The notes: generated from the sequence alone by a model not told the origin. A DNA stretch of 64,000 nucleotides from Gordionus sp. m RMFG-2023 (GCF_954871325.1 NC_088775.1:38417561-38481560); one strand, 5' to 3'; counted from the first letter of the stretch, positions 47,296 through 59,904 are shown. Translations and numbers: made by a program.

Positions 47296-48426
47296 TGTTT
47301 AAATTACTTTATTAAAATAAAATTTTTATTACTTTTATTAAAATAAAATTTTTTTTTAATTTTAAAAAATTGATTATTTTTATAAATTATGGATCAGGAT
47401 GACATTATTTTCACCCCATCAGACAGTTTATCATTCTTGGATGATTCCACAAATTTCTTTGAATCTTCACTATTGAATAGTCAATCTCAATTGGGTGAAG
47501 ATCTTCAGGTAAATTTATATTTCTGTTACTATGTTATAAAATCATATAAATGATAATTTTTTAAAGATATTAGATAAAAGTTTGATCCTGTTGAAATCTA
47601 GCAATGATCTTTGCAAAAAAATATTTGTGGAAACACCGAAGAAAAGGCATATGAAATGCTCCCTGTGTAATAGAACATATTGCATAAGTACATCAACAAG
47701 TAATTTTATTTTAATATAAAAAAGTCGTAAAATTATTAGGCCGAAAATTTGTAACCAACGATGATTATAATTAATATATATTTTTTAATCTTGTTTAACC
47801 TTAGTTTTTAAGTAATAAGATTAATATTGTTAAATAGCTTAGCCAAACCAACTTAGCCCTAAACTCAGTCAGTTTTTGAGTCGAAAAATAGACTCAGACT
47901 CAAGTTGGCTCAGTAGTTGGCTCAAGCCGACTTTTGAGCAGAAATTTATTTATTTGTGAATAAGAATTTTAATATTATAATTATGTAGAAATAGTGTGCT
48001 ATCTCTATTTTGAGGGAAAAAATTTAAGCTAGCTCGATGAGCAACATGAGTGAGCTAGCTAAATTTGTTCCATAACTTTTAGATGGCACAATACCCCTGG
48101 CCCGAACCCTATTTTTTTAAAAATAATTCCGATTAGGGCCTAATATATTTTTTTCGAATAGGGTCGAGCTTAAATTTTTATCTTGCGATATCATTACATT
48201 TTGTCAAATAAATTGATATATTTAATTCTTGTTAGAAGCCAGGCGCTATTATTCTTTATAGAATATATTTTTTATTTTAAATATGGATTAACAAAATTTT
48301 AGAGAATATTTCATCATATATTTTTATTATTTAAAATAAATTTCAAAATGTAGATATTTTATACAGATTATAATATTAAAAATTTTAGCTGTATGAAAAC
48401 TCTAAAAAAAAGTAATTTAACAATTA

Positions 48427-48670
48427 GGGGAGACCGGGGTTATATTGTCCATAAAAAATTGAGAGGCTGTGAAAAGGAGGAGAAATAATTTATCAAAATA
48501 ATTTTGATGTTATTTTATTCTTTATATAATTATCTATAGTAGAAATTAATATCTAATAAAAAAATACATATTTGGCTTAAATTTCAAATCTTAAACTTAA
48601 ACTTTATTAATTTTTAAATTATTTGAGAAGGAAATACCTACCCCGGGAACACACTATCCCCGGTCTCTCC
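48427..48670. mobile_element. 244-base TA-flanked MITE, same ends as 35344-36906
   Basis: The ends GGGGAGACCGGGGTTATA and the inverse TATCCCCGGTCTCTCC are followed on both sides by TA (48425-48426, 48671-48672). Non-coding. The shared GGGGAGACC terminus links it to the 1.56 kb element in the giant. Confidence 0.85.
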
Positions 48671-49055
48671 TACATAAAATATAAGTGATTCTTATGCAAA
48701 TAATGATAAAAATAAGGCGATATTTTCAAATATAAATATACGCAGTTATTTGTATTTGACCGGTCAAATACGAAAACTCAAATAAATGTTTTTTTAAGTC
48801 AATATTAACTTTATTTTGAATATAATAGTAGAATGAATCGATATTATCAATTTTTTAAATTCATTGTAATTCAATAACTAACGTTTAGCTCTCAGTAGTG
48901 TTCTGATTCATATTCAATATTATCATTTTCTATAATATTTTTAATCGATTTTCCTGATATCAAGATCTTCAATCGATTTCTATTTTTGTAAGAATATCCC
49001 AAATCAACCTATTTCTTTCTAAAAATAAAACTAGGAATTGGTAGTCTCTTAATTG

Positions 49056-49342
49056 GGCATGGTTGGCAAACGGAATTGATTATTTCTTACGAAAATTACT
49101 GATTACCATACAACTATTAAACATGTCGTTTATACTTCTGAAATTAATTATATCACTTAAAATAATTTGGTCACCACCACCTTCGGGGACCTAAAAATAA
49201 TACATTATGATGACATGTATTTATATCATTTTTCTCTTTTTAAACATATTTTTAATATTTTTTTCTTCAGACTTTTTTTAGAGTGTTTGACCAGGTCAAT
49301 TGACTGAATTTGACTTGTCAATTGACCGACTTGCCAACCCTG
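49056..49342. mobile_element. 287-base hAT MITE nested in the 47822 hAT
   Basis: The ends GGCATGGTTGGCAA and TTGCCAACCCTG are inverted. The flanks CTTAATTG (49048-49055) and ATTAATTG (49343-49350) match at 7 of 8. Confidence 0.7.
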
Positions 49343-50303
49343 ATTAATTGCATAAATTTTATGAGTTAATACAAAAATTATATAAATGATATAATTAAGA
49401 ATTCATTTTATGAAAAAATTTGATTATGAGGTTACTTTTCTTTGAGATTTGGATAATTCATTTAGAATCAAATTTTTATCTATAATAATCTCCTTATAAA
49501 TATTTAATAGGGTTACATTTAAATGTTTTTTACCGGTGGTATCTCTAAAATAAGTTTTTAACCTTTTTAAAGTTGAAAAAGATCTTTCATTAGTGAAGAT
49601 ACGATTTGGTAGGGAAGCTAAAATAATTAATAATGTTTTGATATTTTAGGCAGGGAATCTAAAGTGCAATTACACATGGAAAGAGCTTGCATAACCTTTT
49701 TTGGTTTTAAAGAATACTCTATTCTGTCAAGATTTTTTTACCAAAATTCGATATCACAAAGTAACTATCATATGTGAGACTACTGCATCAGCGTAAAAGA
49801 TTTTCTTACTATCCTCTCATGTTTCAAGTGTAATCAACATTTAGACTCAACCGATTGGATTGTCTAGAAACTACTGTTTATATTTTAATTTCTATATTAA
49901 AAAATAAATTATTATGTAAAAAAATTTTAAAAGCAAAAAAAATATATATATGAGGCAGCTTGGCATGGTACACAAATTCTAGATTATTTTATTTTATTCT
50001 TTCTAAATAGTAAATATAAATATAAACTCTGTCAAAATTACACACGAGAAGTTCCAGTGCCGGCTTGATCCAACTCCTGAGTGGGCTTGAGCCTGAGCCA
50101 ATTTTTACGACTCCAACTCAAGGTCTGAGCAGTAAAAACTCACTTTTTAACAACACTAACTAAGATTTTAGCTTTTTTGCAATTTCAAAAAATTTTAGTA
50201 TTTTATTGTGTCATAATTAACATTTATTTCAAAGAGGGTGTTAATTTTTTAACTATTTTTTATTTCAAAATGCACAGAAATATCATAATACATTACTAAT
50301 AAG

Positions 50304-51412
50304 CAGAGTTGTTAACGCTCCTTTTTAAAAGTAGCTAACTCCCGCTCCCGCTCCTACCTTCTCAAGAGGAGCTAGCTCCCGCTACCGCTTCTACATTTTT
50401 AAAAGGAGCTAGCTCCCAGCTTCAAGTAATGGAGTGCCACTCCATAACCGCTCCTTTGATTTTCATTTTTTTAGAAGATATACGAAACAAAATCATATTT
50501 TTTTATCAAGAAATTTTATTTATATTAAAATCTATCAAAATATTTATAACCTTTTATTAGCATTTAAAAGTAATAAATTTTCTAAATTAGAATCTAACAA
50601 ACATTCATGCCTCTCCCCTAAGACCTTTTGCAATACTAAATAGGCGCTCCTCAGGAGCACTAGAGGGAAGCGAGGTATTATATTTTATAAAGATATTTTT
50701 TAATAAGGGAATTTCTCAAAAATAGTAATTTTAGTATCATTATTTAAAAAATATTTGTCCAATATATAATCTTCCTGATGGTCAATTTCATGGAATCCAA
50801 AAAAAATCTTCTAAATCATTTTGTTATAAAAAAGATTTTTTACTTTTAGATGCTTTTTTAGATTGAAGCTGCTCACTTTTGAAAATTAAATAGTTTTCAA
50901 ACACAAAAGACATTTTGCCCTTAAATTTGTTTGATCATTTGAAAATCTTTAAGAAGTTTAAAATATTTTTTGTATGATGAAAATGGAAATTCGATTTCTT
51001 TATTTATGATCTCTAAATCCATAATATCTAAAATTATTTTTTGTTGTATATCTATAAAATGAATATTGACTTACAAGATTTTCCAAAAAATTTTCAATAT
51101 AAAAAGGAAAAACTTGATGTTTAATATTTAAAATGATTAGATGATAAATCAATATAAAACTCGGCTAAACATTTAATAATGGATAAATTTAAATTAAATA
51201 AAATTTTATTTATATTGAATTTGAATTAACAAATATTATTAATATTTATAAAATAATTTAATTTATACATTAAATTTAAAGGTGCGGTGGAGCGGCGCTC
51301 CTCATTTCCAGCCCTAATAGGAGCTAGCTCTCGCTCCCACTCCTCAATTTTAGAAAGGAGTGGTACTCCAGGTGCTTTTGAAAAAATGTAGCGGCGCTCC
51401 TCAACAACTATG
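50304..51412 (-). mobile_element. hAT element with perfect CTAATAAG duplication
   Basis: The termini are CAGAGTTGTTAACGCTCC and the inverse GCGCTCCTCAACAACTATG. CTAATAAG flanks exactly (50296-50303 and 51413-51420). Both ends are full of GGAGC(T/G)/GCTCC words. A minus-strand remnant at about 50690-50520 reads [20 protein letters not shown], then after a frame change CLLDSNLENLLLLNANKR, the dimerisation domain. It sits in the same intron as the 47822 hAT, 145 bases away. Confidence 0.93.
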
Positions 51413-53466
51413 CTAATAAGATATTACAAAAAAAATTAATGATTATTTGAGCAAAAATAATGAAGTTTTAATGTTAAAAGTTTATTTATATTTTTAGCCA
51501 ATTTGCGAAAACATATTGTATCTCTACACCCACAATCCTTATCCTCAGAATCTGTTAAAGTACCAGATACATTTTATGGTTCGAGGAAATTAACCGCTGA
51601 TGAAAATCTTTATTGCAATTAATTAGTACTTAGATATTTGATAAAAAATAATATTACATTTCATAAGATAGACAGTCATTCTTTTAAAGACATATTTAAA
51701 TATTTGACTAAATATTTGAAAATATGGTGCAGGCAAACTGCCACCAAGCACCTAGAAACAATATATAATTGTGCCAAGAATAATATAATAAAAATTTTGA
51801 ATCAGGAACATTGTCAATTGTCATTAACCACAGATTGGTCAGGACTTAATTCGTTATCTTATTGTGCGTTAACCGTCCACTTTATAAATAGTGAATGGAA
51901 GATCAAAAAATTTTTACTTGATATAATAGAGTTCCCGCATCCTCACGCCGGAATAGATATATTTGAGTTAATAATATCAACTCTCGAGGAATTCCAAATA
52001 GAAAATAAAATATTATCTATAACACATGATTGATAATGCAGCAAACGTAATAGTAGCTGCCGATTTGTTAGTAGATTATTGTAAAAATACTGGTAACGTC
52101 AATGCGAATAATAACAGATGCTTAGCTCACATCATTAATATAATCGTTCAAGTTGGCTTAGATAGCATGACTACATATCTTGCAAAAATACACATTTTAA
52201 TTAGCAAAATGCATAAAAGTCCAAAATTTATGCAAGAATATGTGGTTTTAAGTGGAGGTTGTAGGATTCCACTTGATATAGCCACCAGATGGAACAGTAT
52301 GTATTTATTGATAACTACTGTTAATAAAGTAATATTTCATTATTTGATCTGTTTATAATCATATTTAAATTTAGAATATTGATGTCATCATTAATATAAG
52401 TAAGAGATGTTTACCCAATAAAGATCATTTGAACCAAGAGGAGGCAAAGTTATTGATTGAGCTGGAGTCCTTTTTATATCCATTCTATAATATAACGTGC
52501 GAAGTTCGGCGTCAACATCTACAATTGGGATGTCAGCATTGTATCTGGATAATTGTGAATTTGTTATCGCTTGCGGAATCACATAAAAATAGCATAATAA
52601 AAAAATACTGCAAAAAAAATGAAGGAAAAATGTTAATTTATATCGAATATTTAATCACATTTGCAAATTATACATGCTCATTTCTTGATCCAAGAATCAA
52701 AAAAACCTTTTTACCAATTTTCCTAAATAACCTTGGCTATTATGAAAAATTTAAAAGAATATTTGATGACTACAATAATCGAAATCAATATATGAATTCG
52801 AAAAAGAGGAAAATAACGAATCAAATTTAATGTCTGTTAGTATTTTGAACGAGCTAAGAAGGTAAATATAAATACTTAATTTAGAATACTTATTATAAAA
52901 CCTCCTAAATAACATTTTTAAAACTAAATTGGAGAGACTTTATTTATATATTATGCTTACATTTAACAAAATTTATAACAGTTATTGGAGTTAATAAAAA
53001 TATTTATTAAAAAAAATAGAGTCCTAAGAATTTATAAAATTAATAAAACATATCGTTGCAAAATAGGCATTTTTAAAATAGGTTTGTTACAAGGTTATAC
53101 AATAGATTCGACGATATAATAATTAGTTAATTTAAATATTTTATATTAAGGAATGCGTACATTATACCAAATCTAGCTACAGAAGAAATCGAAGAATACC
53201 TAGCAGATCCGGTAGCTCAAACGTCCGTTGATATAGTGGATTGGTGGTGTAGAAACTCGAAACGTTTTCCAAAGCTCTAGACAATGGCCAAAGATTACTT
53301 ATCCCAACAATCTACGTCCGTAGCCAGCGAACGTATTTTTTCTAGGGCCGGCGCCACTATTACTAAGAAAAGGAATCGAATGTCAGCGACAACTTTGAAA
53401 CAATGTCTATGTGTGAATTCGTGGGATGTTAATATTTTAAATTTGCGCGAAGAATATTTTATGTAA

Positions 53467-54365
53467 TTTATTTTATGAATATAAATTTTTATTTTTTATT
53501 TATGAAAATAATAAAGATATTGAAAATGTGGCGTATTATATATTTTGTATTATATATTTTGTATTTGCAAATTTGTTACTTATAAAATGCAAAAGAGCCT
53601 ATTTACGATAAATAAATAATTCTAAAGATATCTTATAAATTAAAAATTGTTATTATAATTTCCAAAAAGAAAGGGAGAGGGGTTCATAAATAAAAATAAT
53701 TTAATTCCTAATTAGTAGCATCTCTTAAGATCTAAATGTTTCAAAATTTTGTCTATGATAATATTTTTAAGCATGAATATTATGCTTTTGGATAAGTCAT
53801 TCACACAATTACCAAAGAAAAAAAAATCAATTTAAATTATATTTTATAATGAAGCAGTGGTAGATAGTATTTATGGAGTAAGGCCTGTAGTAATAGGAAT
53901 TTATTATGATTTATGATTACATATAATAGATATTGATTATATATATAGATATTTATGAATATAATAATTTGTAAGGTTCAATACCTAACAGATATAAGGG
54001 GAACATTGTTATTTTTATGATGTAACTTCATATGAATGAATAATGGACGTCCGAGAATTGCATGTATGTAATTTAAATTACGAATGAATGGAACATATAA
54101 ATTGGCGTATTATGGCAGAATCAACTCGTGATTTAAATAATATGTAAATATAATAAATGTTTGTAAAACTCATAAATTATAAAAAATAGTTCAAAATTTG
54201 TTAAAATTATTTCCAAGATCTTAAATCAAATAATTATAATCTTGTGTTTCAAATTTTCCAAATTTGATGTAAAATATGTATAGTAATTATATAAAAGAAA
54301 TTTAGCATATTTTAAAATTAGGGAAAATTCATTTATCCGAATGCCGTAAATTTAAAAATGGGATC
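53467..54365. other. AT-rich spacer after the transposase
   Basis: No gene or clear repeat. Confidence 0.5.
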
Positions 54366-56210
54366 CTTGCTGAACTTGTCCCGTCTTTTCTTATTAACTA
54401 CCAATCTCCTAAATAGTTTCAAATGATATACTACTCATATTTTATACCCTCAACCCAAAAAAGTATCAAAATTTTACGAGACCCTAAGGCTTAGAATATT
54501 TTTCTAATATCAAAAACTTTTTGCACGGCTCAAAACAAGTATATAATATTTTATTTCTAGATTTTTATGCGTTAAGTTAAAAAGTAATGAAATTAGAAAT
54601 TACTTAATGAACCCAAAAGTTTTAAAACATCTTTCCAATATCAAAATTATATAAATAAACTTAAAACAAAGATCTAAAATAAAATTTTTCGTCGTCGAAT
54701 AAATTATAATGGCAGTGACACCATATTAATGCTCCAAAGGTTTAACAAAATCTTTATAATATCAGAAACTTTTTATTGTTCTAACATAAAGAAATAGTTT
54801 TTTTTTATCATTTTACATTTCACACATAGAGTTTAGAAAAATGGCACTATAAATTTATTTATAAACATAAAAGTTTTGAACATCTTTTTAATATTAAAAA
54901 CTATTAACTAGGATAAAAACATAGTTTTATAAAATTTTCATAATTTTTTCCTCGTGGACTAAATTATAATAACAGTGATAATTTCTTACTAAACCCAAAA
55001 GTTTTAGAACATTTTTTGGTATTAAAATTTTAACTAGGCTTAAGACAAAATTTTAAATATTTTTTATAATTTTGTTCCTCGTGGTAAAATATAGTGGAAG
55101 TGCCAATTTATTACTATATTCAAAAGTTTTAGAACATCTCTCTAGTATAAATAACTTTAAACCACGCTTAAAATAAATTTTTAAAAAATTTTAACAATTG
55201 TTTTTTCCTCGTGGAGTAAAATATAATTGCAGTGCCTATTCATTACTAGACCCAAAGGTTCTTAACATCTTTCTAATACAAAATATTTAAAGGTTTAAAA
55301 CAAAATCTTAAAAAAATGCATAATTTTTTCCTTGATGGTAAAATATAGTGGAAGTGCCAATTTATTACTAGACCCAAAAGTTTTAGAACATCTCTTTAGT
55401 ATGAAAAACTTCAAACTACCATTAAAATAAATTTTTAAAAAAATTTTAACATATTTTTTCCTATTGGAGTAAAATATAATGGCAGAGCCAATTTATTACT
55501 AGACTCAGAGGTATTAGAACATCTTTTTAGTATCAAAAACGCTTAACTTAACTTAAAACAACGTTTTAAAAATTTCCTTCTTTCCTCGAGGAACGCAATA
55601 AAATGGCAGTCCCAATTTATTATTAAACTGGATATTTTATAATACGTTTTTACCATAAATATAAAACTTCGAACAAGGCTTAAAACAACATTTTTAAAAA
55701 AATCATAAATTTTTTTCCTCGTGGAGTAAAATATAATGATAGTGCCACTTTATTACTAGACCCAAAAATTTATGGATATCTTTCCAGTATCAAAAACTTT
55801 TAACTAGGCTTAAACAAAATTTAAAAAAATTTTTATAATTATTTTTCCTCGTAGGGTAAAATATAATGATAGTGCCAATTTATTACTAACCCAAAAGTTT
55901 TAGGACATCTTTCAAATATCAAAAACCATAAACTAGGCCTAATTTTTTTTTTAATTTTCACATTTATTGTTTCCTCGTGGAGTTTAATAAAATTCCTTAT
56001 TACTAGTCCCAAAGGTTTTAGAACATCATTCTAGTATCTAAAACTTTTAACTAGGCTCAAGATATGTTTTAAAAAAATTTTACAATTTATTTTTTCCTCG
56101 TGGAATAAGATATAATAACAGTGACAATTTATTACTAAAACCAAAGATTTTTGAACATCTTTCTAATATCAAAAACATTGAACCCGGATTAAAAAAAACT
56201 GGTTTAATTT
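54366..56210. repeat. Tandem array of a unit of about 127 bases, about 14 copies
   Basis: Each unit has AAAAGTTTTAGAACATCTTT, CTAGTATCAAAAACTTTTAA, CTAGGCTTAAAACAAA, TTTTTTCCTCGTGGAGTAAA, ATATAATGGCAGTGCCAAT, TTATTACTAGACCC. Copies differ at many sites, so the array is older than the TGACAATTGTCA arrays and is not alike in sequence. It lies between a transposase and a hAT terminus, the same layout as in the giant. Confidence 0.93.
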
Positions 56211-56214
56211 TCAA

Positions 56215-56439
56215 TATATATTTTTTTGACACAGTTAGCCAACCCAGCAAGCCAACCCAGCAGGACCCAGCACGCGAACCCAGAATGCCGACCCAGAAGA
56301 CCCAGCAAGCCGACCAGATGGGTCGGCTCATGTGGATCTATGGCTAAATCGGTTTGCTCGGGTTTAGGGTCATTTTTTCGGCTCAAACCTTGCTGGGTTT
56401 TCGGCCAAGCCGACCCGATCCGGCAATTTAACAACACTA
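56215..56439. mobile_element. hAT terminus with CCCAGCAAGCCGACC repeats
   Basis: The end inverted reads TAGTGTTGTTAAATTGCCGG. Inward are repeats of ACCCAGCA, GCCGACCC and GGGTCGGC. TAGTGTTG matches the ends of the giant and the inner foldback. It is the likely right end of the element carrying the 47389-53466 transposase and the 54366-56210 array; the left end was not found. Confidence 0.6.
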
Positions 56440-57387
56440 TTCAGTAACAACCACTGTCTGTCGGCAAATTAGAAGCTAATGTTTTGATCATTTTTATAAA
56501 TGAAGCATTTTCAACAATTGAAAATGGCTCAATGCTATCTATAATAAAATCAGTTATTAAATCATCTAAAGTGGTTTGGGTTAAAGTTTGAGGTCTCTTG
56601 GAAAAAAAATCAATGGACAATGAGCCTAGTTCAATATTTTCTTTAATAGATTTTTTCTCCTTCCCCTTTTTTATTTGGATTAAGAGTGTTTGATGTTTTC
56701 TCTTAAAATTTAAAATTAAAATTGTAAACATTTATTTAGTATCTATACCCTTAAATGTTTTACAATGTTGCATGAGGTAATGCTAACTAAAATTTGCATA
56801 TTTTTTGGTAGACATGGCAAACATTTTACTAACAGAGATTTGTTTTCTTTATTTTGAGATATTATTTTAAAATATGGTCTATAAATTGGCCATGGAAGAA
56901 TGTCGTCATTTTCGTCATCAATATTAATCTTAAAAATTAATATAATAATTAATATAATAGAATAAAATAAAATAAAATAAATACCAATTCCATTGCAATT
57001 AAAAATGGCAAATTCCTTGAGATGGATTGTAATATCAGATTTTGCTTGTAATTGATAACTCGGACATAATATTTAATTAATATTTATATATTCTTTTTTA
57101 TATATAAGTTTTAATATTTTACATATATATATATATATAATTTTTTAATATATATTAATATTGTTATATGCTCATAGAAATAAAATAAATTTTACATTCA
57201 ATTATTTTTATTTATAATATAAAAAAGCGTTAAATAGAAGTATATCAAAATGTATCTTAAAAAGTATCTAAAACAGATACAGATACATCTAAAATAATAT
57301 CTAGATACAGATATAGATACTTTAATCAAAAATCTATCTAGATACAGATACCACATTTTTATGTATCTAGATACTTTAACAACTCTG
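56440..57387 (-). mobile_element. hAT 5' part with BED finger, minus strand
   Basis: The right terminus, inverted, reads CAGAGTTGTTAAAGTATCTAG, with GTATCTAGATAC words inside (57240-57387). The transposase runs leftward from about 57000: a first exon MEL, then INIDDENDDILPWPIYRPYF and VKCLPCLPKNMQILVSITSC (BED finger, NIVKHLR). From 56731 it continues LDDLITDFIIDSIEPFSIVE and NASFIKMIKTLASNLPTD. It stops at the neighbouring hAT end (56439), so the rest is missing. Its family is close to the 23526-25091 element. Confidence 0.75.
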
Positions 57388-57463
57388 CTTTTTACAAATC
57401 TATATATATCTAATATTCTTTTAATAATATTTACATTATCTACAATTTAAGGTTATTTTAAAG

Positions 57464-57889
57464 AAAAGATCCGCTCAAATTCCTTCTATTCTCGAACCCT
57501 CTGGTCTTTTCAGATCTGATGGGAAACTCCCTGACGGGATCTCTCAAATTCCCTGGAAGCGAGGTCAATTCTTGGTCTGGGATTACTCTTGTATTGATCC
57601 ATTGGCTCATTCCAATCAATCCCTTAACATTCTGGAGAACAAGGAGCTTCTAAAAATTGCAAAATATTCAGAGATATCCCAAGATCACTTATTCATTCCC
57701 ATCATTTCCACTTCCTTGACTACCTTTGGGAATCGTGCTCTTTCTTTCTTCAAGGAACTTGGATCGCTAATCCGCAAACTAACAGATGAACCTCGTTAAG
57801 GTTTCTTCTTAAGACAAAGACTCGCAATAGCAATTCACAGGGCCAATTACATCAGCTTCATTGGCAGCCTCATCTCACATGATGATTAG
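57464..57889 (+). pseudogene. C-terminal fragment of an RT-linked animal repeat protein, copy 2
   Basis: Reads KRSAQIPSILEPSGLFRSDG, KLPDGISQIPWKRGQFLVWD, YSCIDPLAHSNQSLN, HLFIPIISTSLTTFGNRALS, FFKELGSLIRKLTDEPR, and ends GFFLRQRLAIAIHRANYISF. The pattern E(P)xGLxRxDGKxPDG, PW..G..LVWD, C.D is well known as a C-terminal domain attached to reverse transcriptases in many animal repeats and looks like a PD-(D/E)XK-type nuclease fold; that is from memory. The fragment is broken and has no RT upstream. Its G+C content is much higher than its surroundings. Confidence 0.8.
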
Positions 57890-58485
57890 AATATATTTTA
57901 TATTATTTTAATCGCGTAATGAATAATTTATTTATATATAAATTAATAAAGCATTTGGTATTTTTTTTCCGTTTTATTTATAATTTTGTAATTTAATTTA
58001 TAATTTTTAGAAATTTTGAATATTATAAATAAAGATATTAATATAAAAAATAAAAAAAAATTTAACATATATAAAAAGAAAAGTACAATAAGTTGTCAAA
58101 TGTCATTTAAATTATTTTACAAAAAGAAAAAGAAAGAAAAAATACGAAAAGGTCGTACGAACAATCTATTATAATAATCCTCAAAAAACGTCAATCAAAT
58201 TTAGCCAATAGTGTTCTTTTAAAAAAAAATTGTCCAATAAAAATGATTATAGGGTAATAGGTCCAATAATAATCATGTAACAACCTCATTCATTCAGTTT
58301 TATAACACATCTTCATAAGGTTACAAAAAACGTTAATTAAGGTTAAATTTTTTATAGATTATATAGTTAACCTTCAGATAAAATTGGCTTCAAAGATATT
58401 TAATCAAACTGGGTAGAATAAAGGAGAGTTTTAATGTCATAGTATGTCTAGGAATTTATGGGTAAAATAATTTTGTAAAGTATAC
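57890..58485. other. AT-rich spacer
   Basis: No gene or strong repeat recognised. Confidence 0.5.
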
Positions 58486-58489
58486 TTTG

Positions 58490-59330
58490 ATAAACATTTT
58501 GAATATTTTAATTTTGTTAAAACTTAAATGTGTCCAAAGTGGTTGTTAATAATTGTGAAAATTTTAAGGATTTTTTAAATCATTTTGGATGCAGCTTAAA
58601 ATAAAATTTTAGTTAATTATTATTCAATAAATTTTTTGGATTTAAAGAAAAGTTATTTAGATAGGTTTTATATGAAACTCATGTGTATATTTAATAGTTC
58701 CTTTCTAAAATAATCATTTTTATTATTATTCCAAAACTGGAGATAGATTAGATACCAAATTTTATTTTTATAATTTTAAGAAATATTATTCTATATCATA
58801 AAAAATTATTTAAATGCTTTGAAGACCTTCATAAATACTCTTTTAAACAAAGATTTTCTATCATAGATATAAATCAAATATGAGGTCAACCTGATTGTGT
58901 CACAAACTCTGTGGTGGTATCCATTGGCTATTTAGAGGCAAGGATCAAAATCCAGGGTCTTAATTTATTGGGTATACATAACAATTAAGATTGATTGTTA
59001 AGGGAAAAGTTAAAAGAGTATTTATGAAGGTTTTAAAAGCATTTAAATCATTTTTTATATAAGTGTAGGTTTTATGTAAAACTTATGTGTATATTTAATA
59101 GTTCCTTTCTAAAATAATCATTTTTATTATTATTCCAATGGAGATAGAATAGATACCAAATATTATTTTTATAATTTTAAGAAATATTATTCAATTCTCC
59201 AAATAACTTTTCTTTAAATCCAAAAAATTTATTGAATAATAATTAACTAAAATTTTATTTTAAGCTGCGTCCAAAATGTTTTAAAAAAATCCTTAAAATT
59301 TTCACAAATTAATAACAACATTTTGCATCA
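58490..59330. mobile_element. Palindromic repeat with internal direct repeats
   Basis: 58500-58670 and 59200-59330 are inverse copies around AAGCTGCGTCCAAAATG. A direct repeat of 126 bases (GTGTATATTTAATAGTTCC...) lies at 58672-58797 and 59068-59193. A third inverse pair (AAATGCTTTGAAGACC versus the inverse of GGTTTTAAAAGCATTT) frames the centre. The word AAGGCTGCGTCCAAAATG also occurs at 23388, and TTTTGGACGCAACCTT at 29894, so this is a dispersed foldback-type MITE family. No coding. Confidence 0.7.
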
Positions 59331-59900
59331 ATATTTTCTTTTAACCATATATATCGACATATAGTAGATCCTTATTTTCCAGCACCTTTTAATGTTACAA
59401 TCTGAGTTATTGTAATATATTTATTGTATGGTGTAAGAGAAAATTGATAGATATTCAAGAGAAATTGCAGAGATTATTAGCATAATATTTTGAAGGAAAA
59501 AATAAAGAATTAAATAATTTTGTATAAATTGTAAAAATTGTCCACTTACTAATACTTCAATTACCATTAAATAATTCAATCTATTATAATATAGTGTTGT
59601 ATATTTTCTCATAACTTCATAATTGTAGAATGTATGTTATTCATAACTTATTATAACATTTTTGATGAAATGTATAACATTTTTGTTTTACTTATATATA
59701 ATTTGACTATGATTTGTAGTTAACCTCCTATTATTTGATAACTTAAAATATCTTTTTATTTTTTCTATTGTAATTTAATATCAATTTATTAAATTTAATT
59801 TTATAATTTGTAACTAAATAATAAATCATATGGAAAGGTGATGGTTTGTTTAAAATTTAAATTAAGATGAACATATTTTCAGCATGGTACTTTAATATGT
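59331..59900. other. AT-rich spacer
   Basis: Nothing recognised. Confidence 0.5.
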
Positions 59901-59904
59901 ATTC

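Larger units (their letters stand above)
47822..50158 (-). mobile_element. hAT element inside the transposase intron
   Basis: The termini are TAATATTGTTAAATAGC and the inverse AAAGTGAGTTTT...TTTAACAACACTA. Subterminal GACTCA/TTGAGTC and GGCTCAAGCC words occur at both ends. The flanks AATAAGAT (47814-47821) and ACTAAGAT (50159-50166) match at 7 of 8. Minus-strand transposase C-terminus at about 49620-49440: PNRIFTNERSFSTLKRLKTY and FRDTTGKKHLNVTLLNIY. It holds two MITEs (48427 and 49056). Confidence 0.82.
47389..53466 (+). pseudogene. RICESLEEPER-like hAT transposase with transposon-filled intron
   Basis: Exon 1, 47389-47508: MDQDDIIFTPSDSLSFLDDS...EDLQ, donor GTAAAT. Exon 2, 47567-47699: KKRHMKCSLCNRTYCISTST, donor GTAATT. 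Exon 3 starts 51498 and completes the BED finger (CSLC...NLRKHIVSLHP). It continues with SLTTDWSGLNSLSYCALTVH (catalytic Asp region, about 51820), NAANVIVAADLLV, SGGCRIPLDIATRWNSMYLL (about 52250), SFLDPRIKKTFLP (about 52680), DPVAQTSVDIVDWWCRNSKR (about 53205) and LSQQSTSVASERIFSRAGAT, KKRNRMSATTLKQCLCVNSW to 53466. Breaks: stop near 51619, frame change near 52026, stop near 53278. The parts are complete in order, so it died fairly recently. Same family as 37388-38949. Confidence 0.88.

Noticed and set aside
46884-56447. TTCAGTAA at 46884 and at 56440 as a target duplication of the second array-bearing hAT
   Set aside because: The sequence right of 46891 (TAGCAAATAATTGG) does not match the terminus at 56439, and the transposase copy on the left is not the missing half of the hAT on the right. 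Probably chance.
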